A stretch of 64,000 nt of DNA from assembly GCF_954871325.1 (NCBI RefSeq), contig NC_088778.1:11975882-12039881 (forward strand). The letters run 5' to 3'. The position numbers and the translations under genes were made by a program. This DNA is from Gordionus sp. m RMFG-2023 (lineage: Eukaryota; Nematomorpha; Gordioida; Chordodea; Parachordodidae). This document shows positions 51,101 through 56,389 of the stretch, piece by piece. The notes below the pieces were generated by a model, which did not search any database, was not told the DNA's origin, and saw only the letters and a program-made list of their open reading frames with translations. Numbering within the stretch: position 1 is the first letter of the stretch; the number at the start of each line of letters is the position of its first letter.

Positions 51101-54100
51101 TTGATAATTTTTATTAGCAAAAAAAGTTAAAAACCTTGAGTATGAGCATTTTATAAATCCGGTCCATTTTGAACAATGGTAAGGCCAAATAACTGCATAA
51201 TTTTTATTAAAAATAGCGAAGTAGCTAAAAAGTTTATAATGTAATCACTTAAATAACCCTTATGAAGTGAGCATTAATAAAACTGACCAATTTAGACAAG
51301 TAGTGACCCTATGGCATTATAACTTTTATCAGCAAAACCAAAAGTAATATTTAAAAAAAATCTTGAAATTTAAAGTTTATTCTAAAAATGATAAATTAAT
51401 CTGGAAATCAGAATTGTTTAATTAATAAGGTTGATAAATTTATTATTGTTTAATAAATTGATAAATATTCAAAACTATAAGAAAACTTAATATATTATTT
51501 ATTTAACATTTTCCAAAAATAAAAATCCACAAAAATTTTAAAAAAAAATTAGGATATGTGACTAAAAAAGGAATCACGGAAAATAATTCCCCAGAAAAAA
51601 AACCCCATAATAATTTTTTTTTAAATTATTAAAAACCCTCCCCTCCTCTAGAAAAAAAATAAGGTTTTGCAAAGATTACTATCATATTGAAAAAATGTCA
51701 CTAAGATATTGAAAAAGGCCACTGCGTGACTAAAATACGTATATTATATTTTTTTAAGCGATAAATTTGATTTATTTTTTAGGCCCAAGCGTGTCCCAAT
51801 TTTTCAAAACTTACTTATAGGGTTTCGGGGCCGGGTTTACCGATTTGTGGAGCTATAAAACTCAGAGATATTTTAAATGTACACTAATTTTGTTTGTGTT
51901 TGGGATAATTTTTAGAAAACTCGTAAAATATAAGACATAAAAAATTTAATCACGAAGTACAAAAAAAATAATGAATATATTACGGCCCTAAAAAAAATAT
52001 AACCACTATATAAAATAATAAAATACAATCACAAAATATATAAATAATAAGTTCATTCGTTTTGTTTCTTTTTAATCTCTATAATTCGCTCACTAAACAA
52101 AAATATTATCTACCACATTAACGACATTTTATATTTTATAATCATATTTTATAGCTCTTTTTTCAAATGATCTTGAAAAAAAAAATTTAATCTCAAAAAA
52201 ATAAAACCTTTGTATAGTTATTTCTAGGTCATTTCTTGAGGCGATAATGGCATCTTGAGCTTGTTTATGAGATAATAAATCCGCATTTTTCCCTATGATT
52301 TTGCAAATTTGATCACCTGGAAACAGACCAGATTTCTCTGCTATTGAACCTTTTATAACCTATTTAAAAGATATATATATATACATTATGTGAATTCATA
52401 AATATAAATGAATATATTATCTCTTTTATAATATGTGATTAAAGTGTTTGGACTAAATAAATCATTATTATATATAATATATGGAATTATCTATATGAAT
52501 TTGTGTAAATAGCCATGATAGAAAATGAAAACTGACACTTTTGATAATAAGAAAGAAAGATATCTATCTTTCAATTGATAATGGTAATAAAAATTAAATA
52601 ATTATCTTTGCATTTTATATACTAATAAATGAAAAATATATAATAATTATACAGTGTGGAAGTGAATTAATGAATCGACTAATAATTAAACCTTTTTCAT
52701 AATTTATTTATTATACATGAAATAGTGGATATTTATGAAAACCTTATAATTTATATATAATATTCGTTATTTCGATACAACTCATAAATATTTATACAAT
52801 TTGCATTTTTAAAACTTCAAATCTAACAGTTTTGCTTCCGAATTGTATGATAGGTCCCTTGTGCATTGACTTCAGAAAGGGAGGGCAAAGGGAATAGCTT
52901 AAATAAAAATTTGTACCTCTTTTATTGAGCATAGACATTTTTTTAATAATCAAAAACGGTTATTTCTTGATTATAATTATTAGCGTTGTTTAACAACTAA
53001 ATTTATTCAACTAAAACACGACTCAAGTCGAGTTTTGAGTAAATCGAAATCGACTCTGAGTGACCAAATTAATCGATTAGTCGACTAATTAATCCAGGAA
53101 TTAATGAATGTGATATGATAATTTTTAAATAATTTTATAAAACAATTAACTATTAATAATTAAAATTTTTATTCAATTTTATTTCACACTTACATTAACT
53201 CCACCCGTTTTTATAACTCAAAATCATCGATAAGTACTCAAATAAATTCTTGAGCCCCGCTTTCGAAAATACGAATTCAAACAATCATCCAAATCTTCTC
53301 CTATGAAGATGGGCGGTGTTCGACAATTCCTCATTATTTTCTAATCATCTGGCGTTTCCGCCTCTGTTTTCCGCGACCAAAGCTACCGCTTCTCTGGTTC
53401 CTTCCGCGGCTTCTGAAATGTCAAGTCAATTGACATCTATCTGTTTCCATTTTAATTGAGGCAGATGTTGGTGAGGTCGATGCTTCCCTTGAATTCTTCC
53501 TGCCCAGTGAGGTAGGCCTGGAAACGCTACCCTTAATCTCAGCTACCGGCCTGGAACTTACTGCAGCTACGAACAGGAAAGGGTTTTTCCCTGGACGGTT
53601 TCCGATTTCCACGATTTTCGATTCCTAGTGGATAGACCTCTATGAAACCAACTGTGACACAGAAAATATATTAATGAGACTCAGTATTGTTCCAAGAAGG
53701 AATAGAAACAGAAAATTACCACTGTCAGAAGTCAGTAGGAATCAATCATGGAAGAACTTGATAAAAATCCCTAATCCAATTCGAAGCTGCGGCCAGTTCA
53801 AGACCGATAGCTAAACGGGTAGATGACCCATAATTGACATTTCGAGGCCGCAGATGGAACCGGCATTATGACGAATTTGCTTGAAAGTCTTATTAAAACA
53901 AATTTTCAGTTTATTGAAGATTAACTTTAACGGGAGTCAACTCTTAGTAGATGCAATTCTTCTCCATATATTAATAAGTGGCTGACAAGTCACAGGTCTG
54001 CATTGTGCAAACGATAACCAATCAAGAAATCATGCGCTTTTTTTATCTATTCCGATTTATGCAATATATTATAAATTATTTTATATAATTATGAAATGTA

Positions 54101-56353
54101 TTCTAAAAAATTACATAATTTTTTTATTGAATATAGAGATCTACAAAGTTAGGCCCGGCTCGTACTAATATTTTTTAAAAAAATTCGGGCCGGGTCGGGT
54201 CGGATCTTGGAAATTTTTTAAAATGTATCTAAATTAAATTTTATATTGAATTTTTTATGTAAAATAAAAATATTTGATTTTATTTATAGAAACTAAAAGA
54301 CATATAACATATGTCTTTTATTTTGAGTAATTATAAAAATTAATTTCTATATTTAAAAAAATTTCGGGCCGGGCCGGGCTTGAAAAATTAGGCCCGATGC
54401 AGATCCCTAATTGAATATATATATTTTTTTTATTTCAATTTTTATATAGCTATTTTATATAATTATATATAATTTTATATAAAATGCTTCGAAATAAACT
54501 ATTTTTGAAATAAAAATTAAAAAAATATTTGCCTCAAATTCTTGGAATAACAAAAAATAGCCTCCATTTTTAACCCATTTTAGAGTGTCCTTACTATTTT
54601 TAAAGTAATAGCGTGGCCCAGCCTAAAATTTTAGGACTACAGCACTGGATATAACATCTATAGGGATTCGGAATCTCTCAATTTTAAATCATTTACTGAG
54701 ACGATTTTTAAATTTGAAAAATCTGATGATTTGACCAGAAATATGTGCCAACATGTATGAGTTCCCGGGGATAAGTGGGCATATTTTTGTGCGTGGCAGA
54801 TAAAAGATTGCTTTTAATCAAATATATTTAATATAAATGTGTAGCCCAAACAACCTAAAAATTAAAAACAAAGCTGTATCTCTATTAATTTTTATATAGA
54901 TCATTCTAAGTTCATAGATTGACTATGCTATTTTATTTTACTTATAAAATTTATCAATAATACCTACTATAAATATAAAGTAAAAAACTTATACAACCCA
55001 AAAATGTTTTTATCTGACTGATATTCGTTTTGGTTCAGATTAATCATGTTTACCATTTATAAATATAAAAACCTTATAATTATAGAAATATTTTAAAATA
55101 TTATACATTTAAAAAAAAAAAATAGAAATAATGATTATTAATCATCAAGTTAATAAGATTTTATATTATGATTATCATGATCACTTAACCCTGACGAATT
55201 ATTGCTTTCACTCTATTATTACTAAATTGTCTTTAAATAGTGCTAATTAAGGCTGCATTCAAAGTGGAGATAGATCCGTTTTTACATCCGTTCCGTCAAA
55301 GTCAATCTCATTAAAAATGATATATATATTGATTTCATTTTAAAAAAATTAAACGTAACGTTATAACGCTTTATATAATTTGCCGGATCAAAAAGTCAAA
55401 ATGTTTTGACTTCAAAATTTGCCGGATCCGTTTTAAGACGAAAGGTATAGGAACGGACGCACTATGAACATATATATCATTTTTAATGAGATTGACTTTT
55501 GACGGAACGGATGTAAAAAACGGATCCGTCTCCACTTTGAATGCAGCCTAAAGCATTTAAGTTCCGATTTTTTTTGTGAAAATAGAAGTTTAAGAATTTT
55601 AGCTTTGTAAAATATTATAAATTTTAACAAAAAAATTGTAGAAAGGGATTTTTGTAGACAGAGTAGGGGAGCTCGGAAGTGAGACTAAAAAAATCATTTA
55701 ATATTTATAAAAATTATTAATTCCAAAAACTCCACGGCCCAGGCTTGCTAAAGAATATAATATTAGGCCCACCTGAATGAATTATTTTTTTTATATATAA
55801 TGGCACCAATTTGTTTTTTAAAATAAATTTTAATCAAATTTTAATTAAATTATAACATCATAGGGCAAATGAACCTTTTTACCTCTGGGCCAAATTTAAA
55901 AGAATTTCATGTATTTTTTTAAATAAAAAACAGATAATAGATGAGAAATTTTAAACCATTTTTTTTTAAATTTTACCACTTCACCAGTAAAAAAAATTAA
56001 AATTAAATGTTATTTTTTATTAATTTATAAACTACTATCTTATCATTTTTCGAATTTTTTAAGTTCATTTAATTTTAAGAAATATAGTATAAAAGGTATA
56101 ATAGGATTTATATATTTTTTGTTAAATCGTAAGGAACAAGGAAGAGCTTATCTAAAAAAAAAATATTGTAGAAGAAATCGGTAAGATCAGAATAAGATTA
56201 AATCAGAAATTTGTTTGCAGTAAATGCTAAAAATAATAATACCTTTTGTATAGAAAGCGGAATAGAAAAATCATCTCCGCCTTGAAGTCTAAATCCCCAG
56301 GGAATAGAATCTCCACTTCTGATCATCCGTATAGTTAATAATTCTCCTGCCAT
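15104..56353 (-). CDS. Zasp52: Zasp/ALP-Enigma family PDZ-LIM protein (whole gene, 13 exons placed)
   Basis: A cytoskeletal adaptor of the Z-disc and integrin attachment sites. In the family the PDZ domain and ZM motif bind alpha-actinin, and the LIM domains mediate further protein contacts. The order seen here is PDZ (exons at 56.3 and 52.3 kb), ZM motif (44.0 kb), LIM1 (35.5/35.2 kb), a Gln/Asn/Ser-rich linker (35.0, 33.9, 29.9 kb), then LIM2-LIM4 (19.8, 17.2, 16.8, 15.4, 15.2 kb) and a stop five codons after the last LIM ligand. This is the Zasp52/alp-1 layout. Placed exons sum to 2003 bases. All neighbouring phases fit except between the second PDZ exon (ends phase 2) and the ZM exon (starts phase 0), so one or more exons of total length 1 mod 3 are unplaced in 44.1-52.2 kb. 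Introns are full of transposons. The start is the ATG before the PDZ; an AG acceptor 32 bp upstream suggests a 5' untranslated exon. Confidence 0.9.
15317..15432 (-). CDS. Zasp52: Zasp exon L: first half of LIM4
   Basis: Encodes WNNLFTIKCHGCGTPIEANQ and RWVEALNKSYHSNCFKCT. It contains the first four LIM4 ligands (C-x2-C, H-x2-C) and the C that starts the second zinc site. The donor ACT|GTAAGT is a perfect consensus. Phase 1 in, phase 0 out. Confidence 0.93.
15440..16670. other. Intron with unrecognised, formerly coding-like insert
   Basis: About 15600-16440 is richer in GC and purines than the surrounding introns and looks like decayed coding sequence, but every frame is broken and no motif was recognised. 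A C run follows near 16478. No other exon of the host gene is needed here: the flanking exons join in phase. Confidence 0.4.
16680..16800 (-). CDS. Zasp52: Zasp exon K: LIM3
   Basis: 40 codons: DCLNALDKPWHPECFCCTQC, HKPFGNSTFYMENGQPYCER. Supplies H-x2-C, C-x2-C and the C of the last ligand pair; the final Asp (GAT at the junction with the next exon) is the usual last LIM3 ligand. Acceptor TATGTAG, phase 0 in, phase 1 out (AGAG|GTTTTT). Confidence 0.93.
17036..17222 (-). CDS. Zasp52: Zasp exon J: LIM2 and start of LIM3
   Basis: Encodes GPYISALNKAWCPTHFLC, then SNGSCKTSLQTIGFVEEKGK and IYCETCYERYFAPRC. The text GFVEEKG-YCE-C-E-Y-AP-C is almost the Zasp52 LIM2 signature, including the longer C-x4-C loop in place of the usual C-x2-C. 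The exon ends with CSKCGKAILG, the first ligand pair of LIM3. Phase 2 in, phase 0 out. Confidence 0.94.
17700..19540 (+). pseudogene. Heavily decayed LINE reverse transcriptase
   Basis: Degraded plus-strand reverse-transcriptase blocks: a KAPGPDG-like stretch near 17850, KEGDPIDCGSYQSIKLL (about 17980), a VLSPLLF-like block near 18580 and a YADN-like (CADNLVLL) block near 18650. Between these and the C-terminal part lies a zinc-finger remnant, CGVCKKGV and CRKCVE (18799-18950), recalling the PHD-like finger some LINEs carry after the RT. Stops and frame changes occur every few dozen codons. A 223-bp miniature element is inserted at 18124-18346. It lies in the intron before the LIM2 exon pair. 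Confidence 0.65.
18124..18346. mobile_element. 223-bp miniature hAT, tip type TAGTGTTGTTAAACGGC
   Basis: Inverted tips TAGTGTTGTTAAACGGC and GCCGTTTAACAACACTA, flanked by TATGGATG/TATGGATA (an 8-bp target duplication with one change). The core, CTGAAGAT then AAAGGTCTAGA then CTCAAGGCTTAGGCAA, is shared with the miniature elements at 36691-36901 and 57891-58110, whose tips differ. No coding capacity. Confidence 0.92.
19741..19816 (-). CDS. Zasp52: Zasp exon I: linker and first ligands of LIM2
   Basis: A 76-bp exon: acceptor CTAAATTAG, then HGIFNETHIPGIKVPVCELC and HQYIR. C-E-L-C is the first zinc pair of LIM2. Phase 1 in, phase 2 out (ATAAG|GTATAT). Short, but both splice phases and the LIM spacing to the next exon fit exactly. 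Confidence 0.9.
20161..20449. mobile_element. Miniature hAT of the TAGAGGTCTGCA type
   Basis: The left tip is TAGAGGTCTACAATGGACGGG; the right end reads CCCGTTATGTGATTTTCTA, an imperfect inverted match. Inside are copies of CCCGCC/GGCGGG-like and CCGTCC motifs. The flanks AATCCATG and AATCATTT are only partly alike, so the borders are less sure than for its relatives at 32.8 and 61.8 kb. Confidence 0.55.
20531..20597. repeat. Two-copy tandem repeat
   Basis: Two adjacent copies, about 31-33 bp each, containing TTCCCTCCCCATAA followed by AAAATCTTATATATG. No function suggested. Confidence 0.7.
20890..21010. mobile_element. One end of a hAT-like element (TAGTGATCTGCATAGGG)
   Basis: A tip TAGTGATCTGCATAGGGTC is followed by repeats of TCCGACCTGA- and GCCCGG-like motifs, matching the tip scaffold of several other elements in the window. 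No second end or target duplication was found, so it is probably a broken copy. Confidence 0.45.
23685..26511 (+). mobile_element. hAT element with CAGGGTTTCGAACCG tips and GGTTCG arrays
   Basis: Inverted tips CAGGGTTTCGAACCG, flanked by an exact 8-bp duplication ATTTTAAT (23677-23684 and 26512-26519). Inside both ends GGTTCG/CGGTT(T/C) recurs about ten times per side (23700-23840, 26350-26500). A plus-strand transposase remnant lies inside, and an unrelated inverted tip of CAGTGGCG type ends at 25611, so another element may be nested in turn. The element interrupts the minus-strand ZMYM1-like transposase. Confidence 0.9.
24500..25360 (+). pseudogene. ZMYM1-like hAT transposase C-terminal half
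   Basis: Plus-strand remnants: AENIHEQVDTIRMN (about 24700), IPFLDTFLSQIKVRFLDKKN (about 24890), a longer block to NRCKETLAQFPNISKLFYI (about 25205), and then in another frame NEKTFSNLRRLKTYLRSTES and RLNGLALLNI (25220-25320). The last is the hAT dimerisation domain of ZMYM1/THAP12-type transposases. At least two stops and one frame change lie between these parts. Confidence 0.8.
27165..27650. repeat. 14-bp tandem array (GCGAATGCATTATA)n
   Basis: About 33 copies of a 14-bp unit, consensus GCGAATGCATTATA. Variants alternate CGCGAA, AGCGAA and ATATA, and the right half of the array (after about 27450) is more homogeneous than the left. The unit contains the palindrome ATGCAT. It forms the left arm of the 27145-29267 element. 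Confidence 0.93.
27900..28887. mobile_element. Non-autonomous pogo-like element (988 bp)
   Basis: Left end GGGGAGAACGGGGTTATGG and right end inverted CCGGTCTCCCC with ATAACACC; flanked by TA (27898-27899 and 28888-28889). The tip matches that of the pogo-like transposon at 3923-6250 over GGGGAGA(A/C)CGGGG. No transposase was found. Inside, a 47-bp segment with TATAAAATAGGATTTTTTC is tandemly doubled at about 28551-28644. Confidence 0.82.
29819..29995 (-). CDS. Zasp52: Zasp exon H: Gly/Ala/Ser linker
   Basis: Acceptor AAATTTTAAG; encodes GDNAPSMPLNDRSTADFSMQ and later GIIGAANAGLGGGAAESNK, ending MMRR. Low-complexity linker of the kind found before the three C-terminal LIM domains. Phase 1 in, phase 1 out at CGAG|GTTCAT. 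The open frame continues 14 codons into the intron, ending in a stop. A large transposon nest begins 15 bases past the donor. Confidence 0.85.
30003..31680. other. AT-rich intron sequence
   Basis: No exon recognised; the flanking host exons join in phase. A short stretch with GGCCCGAGCTCAACCCG at 30419-30470 resembles the subterminal motif of the GGCCCG-type hAT elements but lacks clear tips. TA-rich repeats near 30970-31060 contain three ATGGATCTxGAxATAT copies. Confidence 0.5.
31690..32344 (+). pseudogene. LINE C-terminal zinc finger and restriction-like endonuclease
   Basis: The upstream frame has LETIPSNNLDLLLSADKLRF and AIGLRLNC. A frame change then leads into a 188-codon open frame (31778-32344): CKHCETSVDSKGRHCLHC is a C-x2-C-x9-H zinc knuckle, RHTKCNDIILRALKSGGIPS precedes LEPTGI, and KRPDGMSLIPW then LLVWDFT is the PD-(x)-D pattern of the restriction-like endonuclease of R2/Utopia-type LINEs. 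The stop at 32342 is the natural C terminus. The rest of the LINE is missing (5' truncation), usual for target-primed insertion. The domain matches the RT fragments at 10.2-11.4 and 12.2-13.7 kb in family. It is relatively rich in GC. Confidence 0.85.
32776..33758 (+). mobile_element. hAT element with GGCGGG arrays (tip TAGAGGTCTGCATTGGGCG)
   Basis: Tips TAGAGGTCTGCATTGGGCG and CGCCTAATGCAGACTTCTA, flanked by GTGCGGAT/GTACGGAT (8-bp duplication, one change). GGCGGG/GGGCGGGC repeats pack both ends (32790-32930 and 33570-33725). Only the C-terminal end of a transposase remains inside. The element lies 26 bp from the 5' splice site after Zasp exon G. Confidence 0.92.
33135..33319 (+). pseudogene. 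hAT transposase C-terminal dimerisation fragment
   Basis: Reads IPATSASSERGFSITGRFLE and then RTCLNPENVDSLLFLHYN, the hAT C-terminal signature (P-A-T-S-x-x-SERxFS, then R-x-x-L-x-P-x-x-V-x-x-L-x-FL). Stop at about 33319. The same C terminus, in another copy, occurs at 62110-62270 on the other strand. Confidence 0.8.
33794..33927 (-). CDS. Zasp52: Zasp exon G: Asn/Gln-rich linker
   Basis: Acceptor ATTGTAATTCTAG; about 45 codons rich in Asn, Gln, Pro and Tyr (for example YPLQNHEYFNQPSQQNNMNP). No domain. It is accepted because its phases (2 in, 1 out) join LIM1 to the next linker exon without stops. The donor TCAG|GTTAAT lies 26 bp from the target duplication of a hAT element (32776-33758). 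Confidence 0.82.
33930..35010. other. AT-rich intron sequence
   Basis: No further exon is required by phase. A stretch near 34545-34635 with AGATCTGGTCAGACTC and GAGCCGAGCCG resembles a decayed hAT end. A G tract of 12 lies near 34892. Nothing else recognised. Confidence 0.45.
35014..35286 (-). CDS. Zasp52: Zasp exon F: rest of LIM1 and linker
   Basis: Acceptor TTTTAACAAG, then GVFVKANDNRYFHSDCFKC, STCGNSLKNKGYFSIHNKL and YCDVHARAHVG. This gives all remaining LIM1 ligands (H-x2-C, C-x2-C, C-x2-H). The GYF-I-x-x-KLYC-HARA segment matches the LIM1 of Zasp52/LDB3 closely. The remaining 50 residues are Asn/Ser/Gln-rich linker. Phase 2 in, phase 2 out (ACTAG|GTTTAT). Confidence 0.93.
35457..35568 (-). 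CDS. Zasp52: Zasp exon E: linker and first ligands of LIM1
   Basis: Acceptor TTACATCTCAG, two bases, then DSKTQQYQYESPQQVSCGS and, near the end, FMECVECSRPI. The pair C-V-E-C is the first zinc ligand pair of LIM1. Donor ATCAT|GTTTAT (phase 2). The next exon completes the zinc site with the spacing C-x2-C-x17-H-x2-C, which confirms the splice. Confidence 0.9.
36538..36614 (-). CDS. Zasp52: Zasp exon D (probable): S-VYK-L motif exon
   Basis: Acceptor AAAAAATAG followed by one base and LNINKADKSSQLQDSAVYKL. A short S-x-Y/F-K-x-L-Q segment between the ZM motif and the first LIM domain is typical of ALP/Enigma proteins. The donor AAAAAT|GTAATT gives phase 1 out, which fits both neighbours (phase 2 before, phase 1 after). 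A second phase-1 donor (CCGGTG|GTGTAA, near 36450) would add about 29 residues with three cysteines. Either choice keeps the frame. Confidence 0.65.
36691..36901. mobile_element. 211-bp miniature hAT, tip type TAGTGATGCAAAATCG
   Basis: Inverted tips TAGTGATGCAAAATCG and CGATTTTGCATCACTA. The core shares CTGAAGATATTGCT, AAAGGTTTAGACATCTAG and CCGAGGCTTAGGCAATA with the elements at 18124-18346 and 57891-58110. No clear target duplication. It sits 77 bp upstream of the acceptor of Zasp exon D. Confidence 0.85.
37156..37921. mobile_element. hAT-like element with CGGGTT arrays (tip CAGGGATGCGAACCCGG)
   Basis: Tips CAGGGATGCGAACCC and GGGTTCGAATCCCTG, flanked by GTTAATTC/GTTAAATC (8-bp duplication, one change). 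GGGTTCGG/CCCGGGTT repeats fill both ends (37165-37290 and 37785-37915). The tip resembles that of the 23685-26511 element (CAGGGTTTCGAACCG), but the array motif differs. No transposase seen. Confidence 0.9.
38690..39260. repeat. T-rich block with recurring TTTTGC words
   Basis: Strongly T-rich on the plus strand, with the words TTTTGCA, TTTTGCG, GCATATTTT and TTGCAT occurring dozens of times without a fixed period. Open frames across it are low-complexity Phe/Leu/Cys strings and are not believed. It ends a few hundred bases before the RTE-like LINE and might be its degenerate surroundings. Confidence 0.55.
39655..41499 (+). pseudogene. RTE-like LINE reverse transcriptase, nearly complete
   Basis: A well-kept reverse transcriptase. 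Frame 39754-40650 (298 residues): ITCLKHMKNNKARGPDDIPI, VPIFKNKGDPHNCQNYRGIK, GETQFGFMPGRSTTDAI, HMVFLDLEKAFDRIPRK (catalytic Asp), ending EGVHQG. A TAG follows directly (expected GSALSP), then ALSPLLF and WNMIFADDIVILAES (the FADD catalytic pair). A TGA at 40921 precedes KYLGSTIQ. The last frame, 40930-41499, is the thumb and connection, with KRKRGRPKLQW. Only two in-frame stops break about 600 codons, so the copy is young. There is no apurinic endonuclease upstream: it is 5' truncated near 39655. The 3' end is a short A-rich tail (about 41500-41520). Confidence 0.88.
41870..42960 (+). pseudogene. ZMYM1-like hAT transposase remnant
   Basis: Plus-strand pieces: LNIQELPFRGSS (about 41862), FFLKTDETKDAS (the DETKD motif, about 42090), QTYDGANFMSSRNGGV (about 42270) and a more intact stretch 42557-42805 with LITIDSLNKYLQSVGTNI and AKNCIGTTINIL. 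The order matches ZMYM1-type hAT transposases. Many stops and frame changes; the C-terminal domain was not found. Terminal repeats were not identified. Confidence 0.72.
43676..44058 (-). CDS. Zasp52: Zasp exon C: linker and ZM motif
   Basis: Acceptor TTTTTTTAG at 44059-44060, then 127 codons in phase 0. The first 90 residues are Ser/Asn-rich linker. Near the end comes KAVVHSQYNSPINMYSPENV, the ZASP-like (ZM) motif, which binds the alpha-actinin rod in ALP and ZASP proteins. The likely donor is CAAAA|GTTATT (phase 2); the open frame runs on for 25 codons past it, so the exact end is slightly uncertain. A further donor downstream would give a longer exon. Confidence 0.88.
44221..44345. repeat. 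Two-copy imperfect tandem repeat
   Basis: Two adjacent copies of about 62 bp sharing GTTTATATTTTACTGT(C/T)TGAG and GCGTTAATTT. No coding or known function. It lies 160 bp upstream of the ZM exon acceptor. Confidence 0.75.
46421..48156. mobile_element. Repeat insertion with direct and inverted copies of one 316-bp unit
   Basis: A 316-bp unit starting TGTTGTATTGTACAC occurs at 46421-46736 and 47840-48156 in the same orientation, and a 270-bp part of it at about 46778-47046 is inverted, forming a long palindrome with the first copy. The direct pair may be LTRs of a small element (a purine-rich GGGTGGCA stands before the second), or the palindrome may be a foldback element. AAAAC is found on both outer sides, a possible 5-bp target duplication. 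The 0.8 kb between has no recognised gene. It interrupts an LTR element's gag region. Confidence 0.7.
46628..46660. repeat. Hairpin GAGTATCGCC-loop-GGCGATACTC
   Basis: A perfect 10-bp stem GAGTATCGCC / GGCGATACTC with a six-base loop. The same hairpin recurs at about 46810-46840 (in the inverted copy) and 48049-48079. It stands out in sequence otherwise lacking G and C. Confidence 0.85.
49425..49628 (+). pseudogene. hAT transposase C-terminal domain
   Basis: Open frame ending at a natural stop: FPKLKLLFIKYNVVL, then TSSAPVERLFSLGKLIFGDK, RARLLDNNFEINLLLKANKH. SSAPVERLFS-G and R-x-R-L-x-D-x-x-FE-x-L-L-x-LKAN is the Ac/ZBED-type hAT dimerisation domain. Upstream, a weaker piece with DVVGFFDLK (about 49335) belongs to the same protein. 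The N-terminal part was lost. Confidence 0.85.
49958..52207. other. Intron sequence, probably hiding an unplaced Zasp exon
   Basis: The splice phases require an exon between 44059 and 52207 with length 1 mod 3; it was not identified. A GGAGC-rich palindromic stretch lies at about 50756-50874. GGCCCG/CCCGAAGG-type sequence at 50977-51060 and 51780-51862 may be the two ends of a decayed hAT, without a target duplication. Confidence 0.4.
52208..52359 (-). CDS. Zasp52: Zasp exon B: second half of PDZ
   Basis: Acceptor TTTAAATAG, then 50 codons plus two bases: VIKGSIAEKSGLFPGDQI and the strand-helix part SHKQAQDAI, ending LEITIQR. This completes the PDZ fold (GS-A-E-K-S-GL-PGD-I motif). Phase 0 in, phase 2 out (CAAAG|GTTTTA). 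Reading straight into the ZM exon from this phase meets a stop, so an intervening exon is required. Confidence 0.92.
52979..53095. mobile_element. One end of a GAGTCG-type hAT-like element
   Basis: The tip TAGCGTTGTTTAACAA is followed by several CGACTC/GAGTCG copies (53010-53090), as in the 7792-11698 element. The second end was not found. Confidence 0.5.
53180..54015. other. GC-richer block of unknown origin
   Basis: Base composition is clearly less AT-rich than its surroundings, with short open frames on both strands (for example 53612-53421 on the minus strand, 63 codons, Ser/Arg-rich). No motif was recognised and no splice sites were convincing. It lies in the intron between the two PDZ exons, which join in phase without it. 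A decayed retroelement is the most likely explanation. Confidence 0.4.
54134..54409. mobile_element. 276-bp miniature hAT with GGGCCG repeats
   Basis: Tips TAGAGATCTACAAAGTTAGG and TAGGGATCTGCATCGGGCC (inverted), flanked by an exact 8-bp duplication ATTGAATA (54126-54133 and 54410-54417). CGGGCC/GGGTCGG repeats lie inside both tips. No coding capacity. The right tip is very close to the TAGAGGTCTGCA scaffold of the GGCGGG elements. Confidence 0.92.
55251..55548. mobile_element. PIF/Harbinger-type miniature element (298 bp)
   Basis: Long inverted ends beginning GGCTGCATTCAAAGTGGAGA and continuing through GATCCGTTTTTTACATCCGT to about 60 bp, flanked by the trinucleotide TAA on both sides (55248-55250, 55549-55551). 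TWA duplication and such tips fit PIF/Harbinger. The two arms are nearly identical, so it is fairly young. Confidence 0.82.
56243..56353 (-). CDS. Zasp52: Zasp exon A: start codon and first half of PDZ
   Basis: 37 codons beginning MAGELLTIRMIRSGDSIPWG. PWGFRLQGGDDFSIPLSIQK is the hallmark carboxylate-binding loop and first strands of ALP/Enigma PDZ domains, where the family consensus is PWGFRLxGGxDFxxPLxIxK. The exon ends phase 0 with AAG|GTATTA. The ATG is preceded by untranslated sequence with a CTTATTCAG acceptor at about 56385. Confidence 0.92.
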
Positions 56354-56389
56354 GGGATTCGACAAATTTATTGTTTACTGAATAAGTTT

